Assembly: GCF_002940665.1 (NCBI RefSeq)
Contig: NZ_MIGY01000003.1
Span: 1,159,573 to 1,223,572, forward strand
Reading direction: 5' to 3'
Length of the DNA: 64,000 nt
Source of the DNA: Xanthomonas arboricola
GTDB lineage: Bacteria > Pseudomonadota > Gammaproteobacteria > Xanthomonadales > Xanthomonadaceae
Shown: positions 1 through 8,577 of the stretch, piece by piece
Layout: each line of letters begins with the position of its first letter
Numbering within the stretch: the first letter of the stretch is position 1
Position numbers and translations under genes: made by a program
The notes under the pieces: model-generated
Seen by the model: the letters and a program-made list of their open reading frames with translations, nothing else
Databases searched by the model: none
What the model was told of the DNA's origin: nothing

Positions 1-1739
1 GCGCCCGGCTCGCTGATGCCCTGCTGCAGCACCTGGCCGGTCTGGTCTTCGCGGTAGTACATCAGCTGGTCGGCGTCGACCGGCTTGTACTTCTGGCCGA
101 ACGGGGCATAGATGCCGATCTGGCGGAACATGCCTTCCATACCGAAGGTGCGCGCCTCATCGGCCACGATCGGCACGATGCGCGGGCCCAGTTCCTTGTC
201 GCGCAGGGCGATGTTGAGGCTCTGCACGAAGGACATGGTGGTGGAGTAGCTGCGCTCGCCGCTGTCCTTGAGCAGGCGCTCGAACTTGTCGAGCGTGGGC
301 GCGACGAACGACTTGCTGGCCTTGGGACGGCGCGACGGCAGGAAGCCGCCCAGCACGTTGCGGCGCTCCTTCAGGTACTGCACTTCCGGGGAGTCTTCGC
401 CGGGGTGGTAGAACGGCACCTGGCCGTCTTCCAGCTGGGCGTCGGTCACCGGAATGTTGAAGCGGTCGCGGAAGTGCTTGACCGCCGCGTCGTCCAGCTT
501 CTTGGTCTGGTGGGTGGGGTTGAGCGCCTCACCGGCCGAGCCCATGCCGTAGCCCTTGACCGTCTTGGCCAGGATCACGGTGGGCATGCCGGTGGTGTTC
601 ACGGCCTGGTGGTAGGCGGCGTACACCTTGTGCGGGTCGTGGCCGCCACGGTTCAGGCGCCAGATGTCGTCGTCGGACAGGCCGGCGACCATGGCCGCAG
701 TCTCCGGGTACTTGCCGAAGAAGTTGGCGCGCGTGTAGGCGCCGCCGAAGGCCTTGCAGTTCTGGTATTCGCCGTCGACGGTTTCCATCATCAGCTTGCG
801 CAGCACACCGTCGGTGTCCTTGGCCAGCAGCGCGTCCCAGTAGCCGCCCCAGAGCAGCTTGATGACGTTCCAGCCGCCGCCACGGAACACGCCTTCCAGC
901 TCCTGGATGATCTTGCCGTTGCCGCGCACCGGGCCGTCCAGGCGCTGCAGGTTGCAGTTGACCACGAAAATCAGGTTGTCCAGGCCTTCACGGCCGGCCA
1001 GCGCGATGGCGCCGAGGGTTTCCGGCTCGTCGCTCTCGCCGTCGCCGATGAAGCACCACACCTTGCGGTCGGACTTCTCGATCAGGCCGCGGTTTTCCAG
1101 GTAGCGCATGAACTGCGCCTGGTAGATGGCGGCCAGCGGGCCCAGGCCCATCGACACGGTGGGGGTCTGCCAGAACTCGGGCATCAGCCACGGGTGCGGG
1201 TAGGACGAGATGCCCTGGCCGTCCACTTCCATGCGGAAGTTGTCCAGCTGGGCCTGGCTGATGCGGCCTTCCAGGAAGGCGCGGGCGTAGATGCCCGGTG
1301 CGCTGTGGCCCTGGACGAACAGCAGATCGCCCGGGTGCTGGTCGCTGGGCGCGCGCCAGAAGTGGTTGAAGCCCACGTCGTACAGCGTGGCGCTGGAGGC
1401 GAACGAGGCGATGTGGCCGCCCAGGTCGCCCGGCTTGCGGTTGGCCCGCACGACGGTGGCCATGGCGTTCCAGCGGATGATCGAGCGGATCTTCCACTCC
1501 AGCGCAGAGTCGCCGGGGTTCTTGGCCTCGTTGGCCGGTGCGATGGTGTTGACGTACTCGGTGGTGGGCGAGAACGGCAGGTAGGCGCCGGCGCGGCGGG
1601 TCTGTTCGACCATGCCTTCCAGCAGCTGATGGGCGCGCTCCGGGCCTTCGACGTCGATGACGGCCTTGATCGATTCGAGCCACTCCTGCGTCTCAAGCGG
1701 GTTCGGATCGTTGTGCAGCACTTCGTTCAACCAGTTCAT
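1..1739 (-). CDS. aceE: Pyruvate dehydrogenase E1 component, homodimeric type (partial, C-terminus outside window)
   Basis: Decarboxylates pyruvate with thiamine diphosphate and passes the acetyl group to the E2 lipoyl domain in the cytoplasmic pyruvate dehydrogenase complex. About 579 residues of a roughly 890-residue family are present; the gene runs off the left edge, so its 3' end is missing. The N-terminus (MNWLNEVLHNDPNPLETQEW) is typical of AceE. The ThDP/Mg motif is visible as GDGESDEPE at about residues 232-240, followed by NCNLQRLDGPV at about 261-271. The start is the ATG at 1739; no better upstream start is seen. A REP palindrome lies in the 292-bp gap to the next gene. The call is secure at family level. 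Confidence 0.97.
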   Translation of the reverse strand, partial: MNWLNEVLHNDPNPLETQEWLESIKAVIDVEGPERAHQLLEGMVEQTRRAGAYLPFSPTTEYVNTIAPANEAKNPGDSALEWKIRSIIRWNAMATVVRANRKPGDLGGHIASFASSATLYDVGFNHFWRAPSDQHPGDLLFVQGHSAPGIYARAFLEGRISQAQLDNFRMEVDGQGISSYPHPWLMPEFWQTPTVSMGLGPLAAIYQAQFMRYLENRGLIEKSDRKVWCFIGDGESDEPETLGAIALAGREGLDNLIFVVNCNLQRLDGPVRGNGKIIQELEGVFRGGGWNVIKLLWGGYWDALLAKDTDGVLRKLMMETVDGEYQNCKAFGGAYTRANFFGKYPETAAMVAGLSDDDIWRLNRGGHDPHKVYAAYHQAVNTTGMPTVILAKTVKGYGMGSAGEALNPTHQTKKLDDAAVKHFRDRFNIPVTDAQLEDGQVPFYHPGEDSPEVQYLKERRNVLGGFLPSRRPKASKSFVAPTLDKFERLLKDSGERSYSTTMSFVQSLNIALRDKELGPRIVPIVADEARTFGMEGMFRQIGIYAPFGQKYKPVDADQLMYYREDQTGQVLQQGISEPG

Positions 1740-1950
1740 TAGCGCTCCCGGGGGGACACACCCCGCGGGTGTGTCGACATCGTGAATTCGTGAACCCCCA
1801 AGTGTACCGCACGCACCTGTTGCCATTCCTCGCTACGGGTGCGTATGGAATGGGACGGTGTCGTGCGTGGGTGTGCTGGTGGCGGGTGCCGCGGCTGCGG
1901 GCGCGGCCGGCGTACGACCAAAGGATAAGGCCAGCGCGACGTGCATGCCC

Positions 1951-2018
1951 CGTAGGAGCGCACCTGGGCGCGAGGGGGTTTATCGGTAATGCCCGTCGCG
2001 CCCGGGTGCGCTCCTACG
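1951..2018. repeat. REP palindrome (GTAG type), single copy
   Basis: A 68-bp imperfect palindrome that begins GTAGGAGCGCACCTGGGCGC and ends in the complementary arm GCGCCCGGGTGCGCTCCTAC. It lies between the aceE start and the end of the GH53 gene. The same element recurs at 15901-16391, 50028-50365 and 63434-63501. The 5' GTAG hallmark fits REP elements mobilised by REP-associated tyrosine transposases; no such transposase is in the window. Confidence 0.85.
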
Positions 2019-2031
2019 GTGGGGGTGTTGA

Positions 2032-3030
2032 TCAGAACGCTTGTAGCGCTTCGGTCAGCTGGCCGTTGTTGTTGACTGCGCCCATGGTGTAGCCCTGCCA
2101 GCCGGGGTAGGCGTTGGGCTCCCAGTAGAAGATGCCGAGCACGCGCGATCCGATGGCGCTGCTGCGGCTGAGTAGGTTGGTGAGCATGGCGCGGGTGGTG
2201 GCGGCCTGCTGCCAGTCCATGCCGACCTCGGCCACGATCACGTCGCTGCCGTAGCGGGAGATCATGTCGCGCATGTTGGTGTCCAGGCGGTTGTTGTAGT
2301 CCTGCCAGCTGCCGACCGGCGGGTAATGCGACATGCCGATGACGTCCCACTTGCCGCCGGCCGAACGCAGGTTGTCGAAGAACCAGCGGAAGTTGGCGTT
2401 GTCGTAGCCGTTGGCCAGGTGCACGATGACCTTGGCGTTGGGGTACACCGCCTTGGTGGCGTTGTAGCCGCTGTTGATGAACTGGCCCAGGGTGGCGAAG
2501 TTGGGCGTCTTGCCCTCGTTCCACAGCATGCCGCTGTTGATCTCGTTGCCCACCTGCACCCAGCTGACGGTGATGCCGTTGTCCTTGAGGTAGCTGAGGA
2601 TGCCCTGGGTGTGGCTGTAGACATCGGTATTGAGCTGGGCGACGGAGTGGCCCGCCCAGGCGGCCGGCTTGGTCTGCTTGCCGGGGTCGGCCCAGCTGTC
2701 GCTGTAGTGGAAGTCGATCATGATGCGCATGCCCTGCGCGGCAGCGCGCTTGGCCTTGTCCAGGGTGTCGCGGCCATCGTTCCAGCCGCCGGACGGGTTG
2801 ACCCACACGCGCAGGCGCACTGCGTTGCCGCCCACGTCCTTGAACAGCTTGATGAAGTCGGTGGTGTTGCCGGCCGCATTGCGAAACACCTGCGGCGGGT
2901 TGGCCGCGGCCTGCTGGTTGAGCCAGCTGACATCGGCGCCCTTGGCGATGCCCTGTGCGCCGGCGCCGGCGCTGAGGCCGCCCAGCAGCACCAGCAGCAC
3001 ACAGTGGTACCCCTTGCGAAGAACGTGCAT
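2032..3030 (-). CDS. Secreted GH53 arabinogalactan endo-beta-1,4-galactanase
   Basis: Hydrolyses beta-1,4-galactan side chains of plant pectin, a fitting activity for a plant-associated bacterium. The 332-residue product begins with a signal peptide (hydrophobic run at residues 9-25, likely cleaved after Ala-Gly-Ala-Gln). The GH53 barrel follows: RLRVWVNPSGGW near residues 72-83, DFHYSDSWADPGKQ near 106-119, the acid/base Glu163 in VQVGNEINSG and the likely nucleophile Glu268 in VIVAEVGMDW. The start at 3030 was chosen because GGGAGAGGG sits just upstream and the signal peptide begins there; a longer reading frame upstream has no signal character. The gene stands alone, with long non-coding DNA on its upstream side. 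Length and both catalytic motifs match the family. Confidence 0.93.
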   Translation of the reverse strand: MHVLRKGYHCVLLVLLGGLSAGAGAQGIAKGADVSWLNQQAAANPPQVFRNAAGNTTDFIKLFKDVGGNAVRLRVWVNPSGGWNDGRDTLDKAKRAAAQGMRIMIDFHYSDSWADPGKQTKPAAWAGHSVAQLNTDVYSHTQGILSYLKDNGITVSWVQVGNEINSGMLWNEGKTPNFATLGQFINSGYNATKAVYPNAKVIVHLANGYDNANFRWFFDNLRSAGGKWDVIGMSHYPPVGSWQDYNNRLDTNMRDMISRYGSDVIVAEVGMDWQQAATTRAMLTNLLSRSSAIGSRVLGIFYWEPNAYPGWQGYTMGAVNNNGQLTEALQAF

Positions 3031-3482
3031 GAACCCTCTCCCTTGATGGTTGGATGTCGCGCCACGTGGCGCCCTGCCTGATCCCCCTGAATTCGCCGCA
3101 TGCCTGTGGCGATGCGGCGCTGCCCGCAGCGGCCAGACACGCCGCGAAACGGTGGCGATTGCAGCACGGCGGCGCAATGCGGCCGCGCTCGCTATAGCTG
3201 CTGCGCCATTGCGGCATATCTCGCGGCGGCAAACACCTTGCGCCAGCGAACTGGCGATATTTCCGCCAGCGCATTGTTGTGCGGGTGCAACAGAAAACCG
3301 GCGCGCTAGTGCGCAGCGGGTCTGCGACTGGCGATCCGTCGCTGCGGCGAGTGGCGTGGTGGACTGTTAGCGACAGCGCATGTATCCGGGCTCGCTGCGA
3401 TGACGCGCTGCCGACTTCCCGGCACCGGGACGCGTTGCTGGAAGCGCACACCCTCGCCGTACGTACGCCGCTCACCGCGCGC

Positions 3483-3524
3483 TGTAGCTGTAGCTGTGGC
3501 TGTGGCTGTGGCTGTGGCTGTGGC
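3483..3524. repeat. Hexamer microsatellite (TGTAGC)2(TGTGGC)5
   Basis: Seven head-to-tail hexamers: two TGTAGC units followed by five TGTGGC units. It lies in non-coding DNA about 450 bp upstream of the GH53 start. Short tandem hexamers of this sort often vary in copy number between strains. Confidence 0.85.
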
Positions 3525-3702
3525 TGACAGCTGATTCTGGAACGACACCCCTGGCTCGATCACCGTCACCGGCGCTACGCGGCAAGCTGCGATTCCAGCT
3601 CGACAGCAGCAGCCGACGGGTGAAGACCGCCCGCCTTCCAGCTGCCCTGCCCGCTCGGCGCACTCGGCAAGCTAGCGGCCATAGATGGACAGCGGCCGAA
3701 CG

Positions 3703-3730
3703 AAAAAACGCCGGGCAAGCCGGCGTTTTT
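3703..3730. terminator. Intrinsic terminator, probably for the lipase effector gene
   Basis: Perfect hairpin: arm AACGCCGG, loop GCAAG, arm CCGGCGTT, flanked by an A-run on the left and a T-run on the right, so it could act in both directions. The only upstream transcription unit reaching it is the reverse-strand immunity/effector pair that ends at 3981, about 250 bp away. Confidence 0.75.
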
Positions 3731-3837
3731 CCTGTGCACCACGCGATGGCGGCAATTGGCAACTCGAAGCGTCGCCGCGTCAGGCCTGCAGGTCGGGCGC
3801 AGTCACCGCATCAAGAGCAACCTACCAGCACGTAGCG

Positions 3838-3957
3838 AGCGGCCGTCAGATGATGCGGGCGGCGCACCCAGCACCGCAGTGCGTGCGTGGTCCACGCCGA
3901 TTCCGAGGAGCAGCCGCGCCCGCCTGACGGCTGCGCAGCCGTCTTGTCGGCTGCCCA
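3838..3957. repeat. Long palindromic intergenic repeat, family A (copy 1, degenerate)
   Basis: The right half (about 3895-3955) is clearly similar to 52993-53052: both read TTCCGAG..GC.GCCGCGCCCG.CTG.CGGCTGCGCAG.CGT.TTGTC. The left half also begins with AGCGGCCG as in the 53-kb copy but is more diverged. A further relative lies at about 21640-21768. These look like members of one dispersed non-coding element. Confidence 0.5.
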
Positions 3958-3980
3958 ACGCCACGCATGCATGAGCGTAC

Positions 3981-5303
3981 TCAGCCCAGCGCGCGTGCGC
4001 CCTGCTGTTGTTGCTGGGTCTGGGTTTGCTGCTGTTCCAGCGCCACCGACTGGCGTGCGGCGTTGTCGGCCACGCGCTGGCTGCTCTGCTCCAGCGGGGT
4101 GTTCATGGCGGCCACCGTCTCCACGCTGACACGCAGCTGCGCGGGGTCGTCCACGCGGCCCTGCACGGCGAAGGTACGTGCGGCATCGGGGCTCATCATC
4201 ACCGCGTCGATGCGCTGGCCGCCGACGGCGTGCATTTCCGAGGCGAGCGAGCCGGACAACTGGGCGCTTTGCTGGTCGGGCGTGCGCCCTGCGCGTGCGT
4301 CCTGTGCGTGCACGCCACGCTGCGCGTCCTGGAACAAGGTGTTGCCCACATGCCCCGGCTGATCGATGCGCAGCGAGGTGTGGTCGTTGCCGTGTTCGCG
4401 TGCGTCGCGCTTGGCGGGCTCGCCTGGAGCAAGCGGGCCGCGGATGGCGTCGATGGCGTCCTGGCCGAGGCCGCGACCGCTGCGGCTGATGACGGTGATG
4501 CCGGCACGGATCTGATCCAGATCGGTGCGGTACTCGTTGATCATGCGCTTGTTGGTTTCCGCAAGCGTACGCGCACTCGGATCGCTGAGGACGGAACCTT
4601 CCTTCAAGAAATTGTCGAGTTTGTGCGCGCCTAACGAGGTTCCTGCAGCGAGCACCGGAGAATCCGGAATCAGAAAGTTCGCTCTGCTGTTGCTGTAACC
4701 GGCGTGACCGAGCGTACTGATCTCGTCCGGTTTTGCGTAGATGCGCACCTGGCCGAAATGCGGCGACGCTGCACTCACCGGGTCGGACGCCATCACATGG
4801 TTCACCATGGTGTTACCGCCCTCCGGAATCCGGTAGGACAGGCTGGCTGCACCATACGAATTGAAGGTTTCGCCCTTGAGGTCGTAGTGGTGTGCGGAAA
4901 TCTGCGCGAGCGCACCACCGAGCGAATGGCCCGTCATCGTCACTTCCGGCTGATGCCCGGTCCGGTTGCCGTAGTCCTTTGCGTAGTCGAGTGCATGCTT
5001 GGTCAGCGCCAGCGCATCGTCGGCTTGCGGGTTGTGGCGGCTGCGCACCATCGATGCATCGGTCAGGATGTCGTCGATCTTGCCCTCGGTGCCGCGATGC
5101 GCGACAACGATTTCGCCAGTGCTTTCACGGCGGTAGATCGTGCCCTGATAGCCGGTGGCCTTGTTGTCGACATGCTCCAGGATGGCGTACGTCTCGTTTC
5201 CGACCGGAACCAATTCCTCATGACCCGGCGCGCGCCGCCCAACCGCGTGATTCTTGTACGTGTCCTCGGACAAGTTGGCGTAGTGCTGCGATGGGACGGT
5301 CAT
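3981..5303 (-). CDS. Putative antibacterial T4SS effector: class 3 lipase with C-terminal XVIPCD
   Basis: Predicted toxin delivered into rival bacteria by the Xanthomonas-type VirB/VirD4 secretion system and acting on lipids. The 440-residue product has no signal peptide. Residues about 35-235 form a Lipase_3 alpha/beta hydrolase: nucleophile Ser127 in GHSLGG, probable Asp174 in ASDPVS and probable His227 in GAHKLDNF. Residues about 310-440 match the XVIPCD recruitment domain: short conserved stretches (TLFQDA, VMMSPDAARTFAVQG, DDPAQLRVSV, TPLEQSS) and a glutamine-rich tail from about residue 423. Upstream, overlapping by ATGA, is a lipoprotein gene expected to be its immunity protein. The lipase and XVIPCD assignments are read from the sequence; secretion and killing are inferred from the family. 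No vir genes are in the window. Confidence 0.88.
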   Translation of the reverse strand: MTVPSQHYANLSEDTYKNHAVGRRAPGHEELVPVGNETYAILEHVDNKATGYQGTIYRRESTGEIVVAHRGTEGKIDDILTDASMVRSRHNPQADDALALTKHALDYAKDYGNRTGHQPEVTMTGHSLGGALAQISAHHYDLKGETFNSYGAASLSYRIPEGGNTMVNHVMASDPVSAASPHFGQVRIYAKPDEISTLGHAGYSNSRANFLIPDSPVLAAGTSLGAHKLDNFLKEGSVLSDPSARTLAETNKRMINEYRTDLDQIRAGITVISRSGRGLGQDAIDAIRGPLAPGEPAKRDAREHGNDHTSLRIDQPGHVGNTLFQDAQRGVHAQDARAGRTPDQQSAQLSGSLASEMHAVGGQRIDAVMMSPDAARTFAVQGRVDDPAQLRVSVETVAAMNTPLEQSSQRVADNAARQSVALEQQQTQTQQQQQGARALG

Positions 5304-5968
5304 GGCGCAACTTCCTTGGCAGCCAATGTGATGGTGAAGAGATTGTCGCGGATCTCGGGCTTGAACTTGTCCGGGCTCAGCTCACCGGTGTCCAGAAAGC
5401 TCTCGGACTCCGAGCGCGGATAGCCTTTCTTCCAGTAGTGCTTTGTCTGCGGCTGCTGCGCAGTCACCGTCTTGCCTTCGATAAACGACAGGAAGCGGGT
5501 TTCTTCCTCGGCACCGGTGGCTTTCAAGAGCACGCTGGCGCCGCTGAATTCCCAGTGGCAGACGCCGCGGCCGTAGTAGTCCTCGTCCTGCATCAGGTCC
5601 AGATAGACGGTGCCGCGGTATTCGGTGTCGGAGATCTTCTTGAGTGCGAAGTCTTCCTGGCTGGTGATGCGCCCGGCGGTGCCGGTTTCGGGCTGGATCT
5701 TGCCGCATTCGGCTTCGTTGCTGACGTCGTACTGCGCCGCGCCCTGCACCAGGCCGAACGCACCGGGCGCCTTGTCCAGCGTCAGCGTGACCTCGTAGGC
5801 CTTGCGCGGGTTGGGATTGAGCTTGGCAAGGCCGCGGCCACCGGCCTCGACGTCGGCTTCTGCGGCGGCCTCGGTTGCGGGGGATTGGGTCTGGGTCATG
5901 CTGGTCTCCGGGGCGTTACAGGCCGTAAGCAAAAGGGCCAGCAGGCTCGGGGTCAGAATCTGGCGCAA
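5300..5968 (-). CDS. Probable periplasmic immunity lipoprotein (X-Tfi-like) for the lipase effector
   Basis: The 222-residue product has a lipoprotein signal peptide with lipobox LLTAC (Cys17), then a low-complexity Thr/Ala/Glu linker and a folded domain from about residue 45. No enzymatic motif was recognised. It ends at 5300, overlapping the ATG of the lipase effector (ATGA), so the two are almost certainly cotranslated, with immunity made first. Immunity proteins of Xanthomonas T4SS effectors are typically small periplasmic lipoproteins encoded next to the toxin, which is the main argument for function. A neutral alternative is a structural lipoprotein. A perfect 7-bp inverted repeat lies 42 bp upstream of the start. 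Confidence 0.8.
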   Translation of the reverse strand: MRQILTPSLLALLLTACNAPETSMTQTQSPATEAAAEADVEAGGRGLAKLNPNPRKAYEVTLTLDKAPGAFGLVQGAAQYDVSNEAECGKIQPETGTAGRITSQEDFALKKISDTEYRGTVYLDLMQDEDYYGRGVCHWEFSGASVLLKATGAEEETRFLSFIEGKTVTAQQPQTKHYWKKGYPRSESESFLDTGELSPDKFKPEIRDNLFTITLAAKEVAP

Positions 5969-6009
5969 GGCCGGCCTCCATGGCGATAGGGGGAGTCAAT
6001 CTAGTTTGC

Positions 6010-6027
6010 TTGACCCGCTGGGGTCAA
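6010..6027. promoter_or_regulatory. Inverted repeat TTGACCC-N4-GGGTCAA in a divergent promoter region
   Basis: A perfect 7-bp inverted repeat with a 4-base spacer lies between the start of the immunity lipoprotein gene (5968, reverse) and the phosphatase gene (6155, forward). It could be an operator or part of a promoter; no matching regulator is known to me from the window. Confidence 0.35.
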
Positions 6028-6154
6028 TTTACGGCAGCTGAGGATGAGGCGGCCGTGAGCCGGTTGCCGGCCGCCGCAAAACTGCCATGATCGGGGCCAT
6101 CCGCCACCACGGAAGCGCGCCATCGCCACAGGTCCCACATCGCCAGCCGACAGC

Positions 6155-8146
6155 GTGGCCGTCACTGCGCGGGTGCACTGGCGGCACAGCCTGCGCATGC
6201 GCGTGTTGCTGGCCGCCACCGCGGTGCTGGTGGTGTTGCTGACGTTGCTGGGCACGGTGTTCTACCTGGGCGCACGCGCCGAGCTGGTGGAGGCGGCGCG
6301 CACCGAGGTGGATGGCCTGACCGAGCAGACCGCGCGCAGCCTGGCGGCGATGCTCGACTCGGTGCAGGTGAGCGGCCGCACGCTGGCGGCCAGCAGCAGC
6401 GCGGTGGGGCTGCAGCCGTTCAATCTGCGCGCCCTGCTGCTGGCCACGCTCAGCGGCGACCCGGATATCGGTGCGGCGCGCTTGATCATCGAGCCGCGCA
6501 CGCAGAAGGCGCGCGACGCCGGGTTTGTCTGGTACGTGCATCGCGACGGCGCGCGCGTGCTGGAAAAATCGGTGCAGGACCTGGGCTACGACTACCGCGC
6601 GATGCCGTGGTATCTGCGCACGCAGCGGGACGGGCGCGCGTGGTGGTCCGAGCCGTATCTCACCACCGATGGCGGCAGCGCGCTATACACCAGCTACAAC
6701 CTGCCGCTGCGCCGGCCGGGCGATGCGGTGGATGCCGCGCCGGTGGGCATGGTCAGCGTGGACCTGCCGCTGCAGCACCTGCGCGACATCATCGACCAGT
6801 TGCCGCGCGACATCGGCATCCGGCCGATGCTGCTGTCGCCCGAAGGCATGCTGTTGTTCGGTCCCGACCCGGCGTTGAACCTGCGTTACACGCTGGAGCG
6901 TTACGTGGCGCATTCGCGGCCCGACCTGCTGCCGCTGCAGCGCGCGGTGGCGGCGGGCCAGCCGATCTCGTTTGCGCACACCGCGCCGGATGGCGAGCGC
7001 TTTCTGACCCATAGCGCGGTAGTGGGGCGCAGTGGCTGGACCTTTGTGCTGTCCGCCTCGGAAGGCTATGTGCTGGCGGGCCTGAACTGGCTGGCCGCGT
7101 GGGTGGCGCTGGCGGCGTTGCTGGGTGCGGTGGCGTGGTGGTGGCTGATGGGGCGGATCACCCGCAAGCTGACGCGCCCGATCGAGGAATTGACCGATAC
7201 CGCAGAGCACTTTCGCCGTGGCGAATTCGAATACCCGCTGCCGCACATCGAACGCCGCGACGAGGTGGGCGTGATGGCGCGTGCGTTCGACAGCGCGCGC
7301 GATGCGATCCGCGACCACATCGTGCAGATCGGCGAGATGACCGCCGCCCGCGAGCGCATGCACAGCGAACTGCAGATTGCGCGCGAGATTCAGCAGGCGA
7401 TGCTGCCTTCCGGGCGCACCTTCGACCGCGCCGGTTCGCATCTGGAAACCTGCGCCTGGCTGGAGCCGGCCAAGGCGGTGGGCGGGGACTTCTACCACTT
7501 CGTCGAGACCGAGCCGGGGCTACTGTGGTTCGTGGTGGGCGATGTGTCCGACAAGGGTGTGCCGGCCGCCTTGTTCATGGCGCGCGCGGTGAGCGTGCTG
7601 GAAATCGCCGCGCGCCGGCATACGCGCCCGGACAGCATCCTGATCGCCGCCTCCACGCGGCTGGCCGAAAACAACGACACCTGCATGTTCGCCACGGTGC
7701 TGTGCGGGGTGATCAATGTGGTGAGCGGCGACTACTGGCTGGCCAGTGCCGGCCACGAGCCGCCGGTGTTGATCGACATCGACGGCAGCGCGCGGCCGTT
7801 GCCGCTGGATACCGGTGCGCCACTGGGGATCGAGCCGCAGGTCGCCTACCCGGTGCTGCAGGGCCGCATGTGCGCCGGGCAGACGCTGCTGGGCTATACC
7901 GACGGGGTGACCGAGGCGATGGACGAGCAGGGCGCCAGCTATGGGCTGGAGCGCCTGCTCGGTGCATTGCGGCCACGCCGCAGCGCGGCGGCGCAGTGCA
8001 AGGCGGTGATCGCCAGTATTGCCCACTTCACCGGCCAGGCCGACCCGTACGACGACATCACCCTGCTGGCGATCCGGCTGCGCCAGGAGCATGCTGGACC
8101 GGTCGCAGACGCTGGCCGGGATGCCCCCGGAAAGGCAACGACCTGA
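6155..8146 (+). CDS. Membrane-bound PP2C-type (RsbU/SpoIIE) serine phosphatase with Cache and HAMP domains
   Basis: Sensor phosphatase of a partner-switching pathway: it should dephosphorylate the STAS protein encoded two genes downstream in response to an outside signal. The 663-residue product has a TM helix at about residues 15-38, a periplasmic double-Cache region at about 40-300 (WSEPY near 164-168), a second TM at about 308-332, HAMP at about 333-390 and a SpoIIE catalytic domain from about 410. The PP2C metal motifs are intact: GGDFY (443-447), GDVSDKG (462-468), SAGH, YTDGVTEA and DDITLL. The start is a GTG; an internal ATG at residue 15 is also possible. It ends in TGATG, overlapping the kinase start by one base, so the three genes form an operon. 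Confidence 0.92.
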   Translation: MAVTARVHWRHSLRMRVLLAATAVLVVLLTLLGTVFYLGARAELVEAARTEVDGLTEQTARSLAAMLDSVQVSGRTLAASSSAVGLQPFNLRALLLATLSGDPDIGAARLIIEPRTQKARDAGFVWYVHRDGARVLEKSVQDLGYDYRAMPWYLRTQRDGRAWWSEPYLTTDGGSALYTSYNLPLRRPGDAVDAAPVGMVSVDLPLQHLRDIIDQLPRDIGIRPMLLSPEGMLLFGPDPALNLRYTLERYVAHSRPDLLPLQRAVAAGQPISFAHTAPDGERFLTHSAVVGRSGWTFVLSASEGYVLAGLNWLAAWVALAALLGAVAWWWLMGRITRKLTRPIEELTDTAEHFRRGEFEYPLPHIERRDEVGVMARAFDSARDAIRDHIVQIGEMTAARERMHSELQIAREIQQAMLPSGRTFDRAGSHLETCAWLEPAKAVGGDFYHFVETEPGLLWFVVGDVSDKGVPAALFMARAVSVLEIAARRHTRPDSILIAASTRLAENNDTCMFATVLCGVINVVSGDYWLASAGHEPPVLIDIDGSARPLPLDTGAPLGIEPQVAYPVLQGRMCAGQTLLGYTDGVTEAMDEQGASYGLERLLGALRPRRSAAAQCKAVIASIAHFTGQADPYDDITLLAIRLRQEHAGPVADAGRDAPGKATT

Positions 8147-8577
8147 TGAAGCTCGACCTGGCCATCGCGCCCTCGCTGGCCCAGCTGGCCGGCGCCAACG
8201 ACGCGCTGGAACACTCGCTCACGCTGGAAGGCCTGCACGCCGAGCGCATCGGCCAGGTGCGGCTGATCGTGGAAGAGCTCGGCTGCAATGCGCTCACCCA
8301 CGGCCAGTGCGCCGAGCAGCCGCTACGCCTGCAACTGCAGCTGGACCCGCAGGCGCTGGTGTTGGAGATGCATGACCCCGGCAGCGCGTTCGACCCCAGC
8401 ACCGCCACGATGCCGGACCTGAGTGCCGAGCTCGACGAGCGCGCGATCGGCGGGCTGGGGCTGTTCCTGGTGCATCAGTTCGCCGATCACATCGACTACC
8501 GCCGCGATGGTGCATACAACGTGGTGCGCGTCACCTTGCTGCACCCATACGCCCCCCTCCCCGAGGCACTGTCATGA
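8146..8577 (+). CDS. RsbW-like anti-sigma/switch-protein serine kinase (HATPase)
   Basis: The 143-residue product is a lone GHKL ATPase domain of the RsbW/SpoIIAB class. In such systems the kinase phosphorylates the STAS antagonist and binds either it or the target. Visible motifs are the N box VEELGCNALTHG (about 41-52), the D/G1 region MHDPGSAFDP (about 73-82) and the GGLGLFLV glycine box (about 102-109). The ATG overlaps the phosphatase stop (TGATG), and its own stop overlaps the STAS gene start (ATGA). No sigma factor gene is adjacent, so the kinase's final target is unknown. Confidence 0.9.
   Translation: MKLDLAIAPSLAQLAGANDALEHSLTLEGLHAERIGQVRLIVEELGCNALTHGQCAEQPLRLQLQLDPQALVLEMHDPGSAFDPSTATMPDLSAELDERAIGGLGLFLVHQFADHIDYRRDGAYNVVRVTLLHPYAPLPEALS

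Larger units (their letters stand above)
3031..3980. other. 950-bp non-coding region with repeats and a terminator
   Basis: No credible gene is seen here: the open frames are short, of odd composition and without family motifs. The stretch should hold the promoter of the GH53 gene near its left end. It also contains a hexamer microsatellite (3483-3524), an intrinsic terminator (3703-3730) and a copy of a long palindromic repeat (about 3838-3957). An AT-poorer block at about 3110-3250 has no recognisable feature. Confidence 0.6.

Noticed and set aside
405..1742. Long open frame on the forward strand opposite aceE
   Set aside because: High GC content opens the antisense frame; the translation lacks any family motif, and the reverse strand encodes the recognisable AceE.
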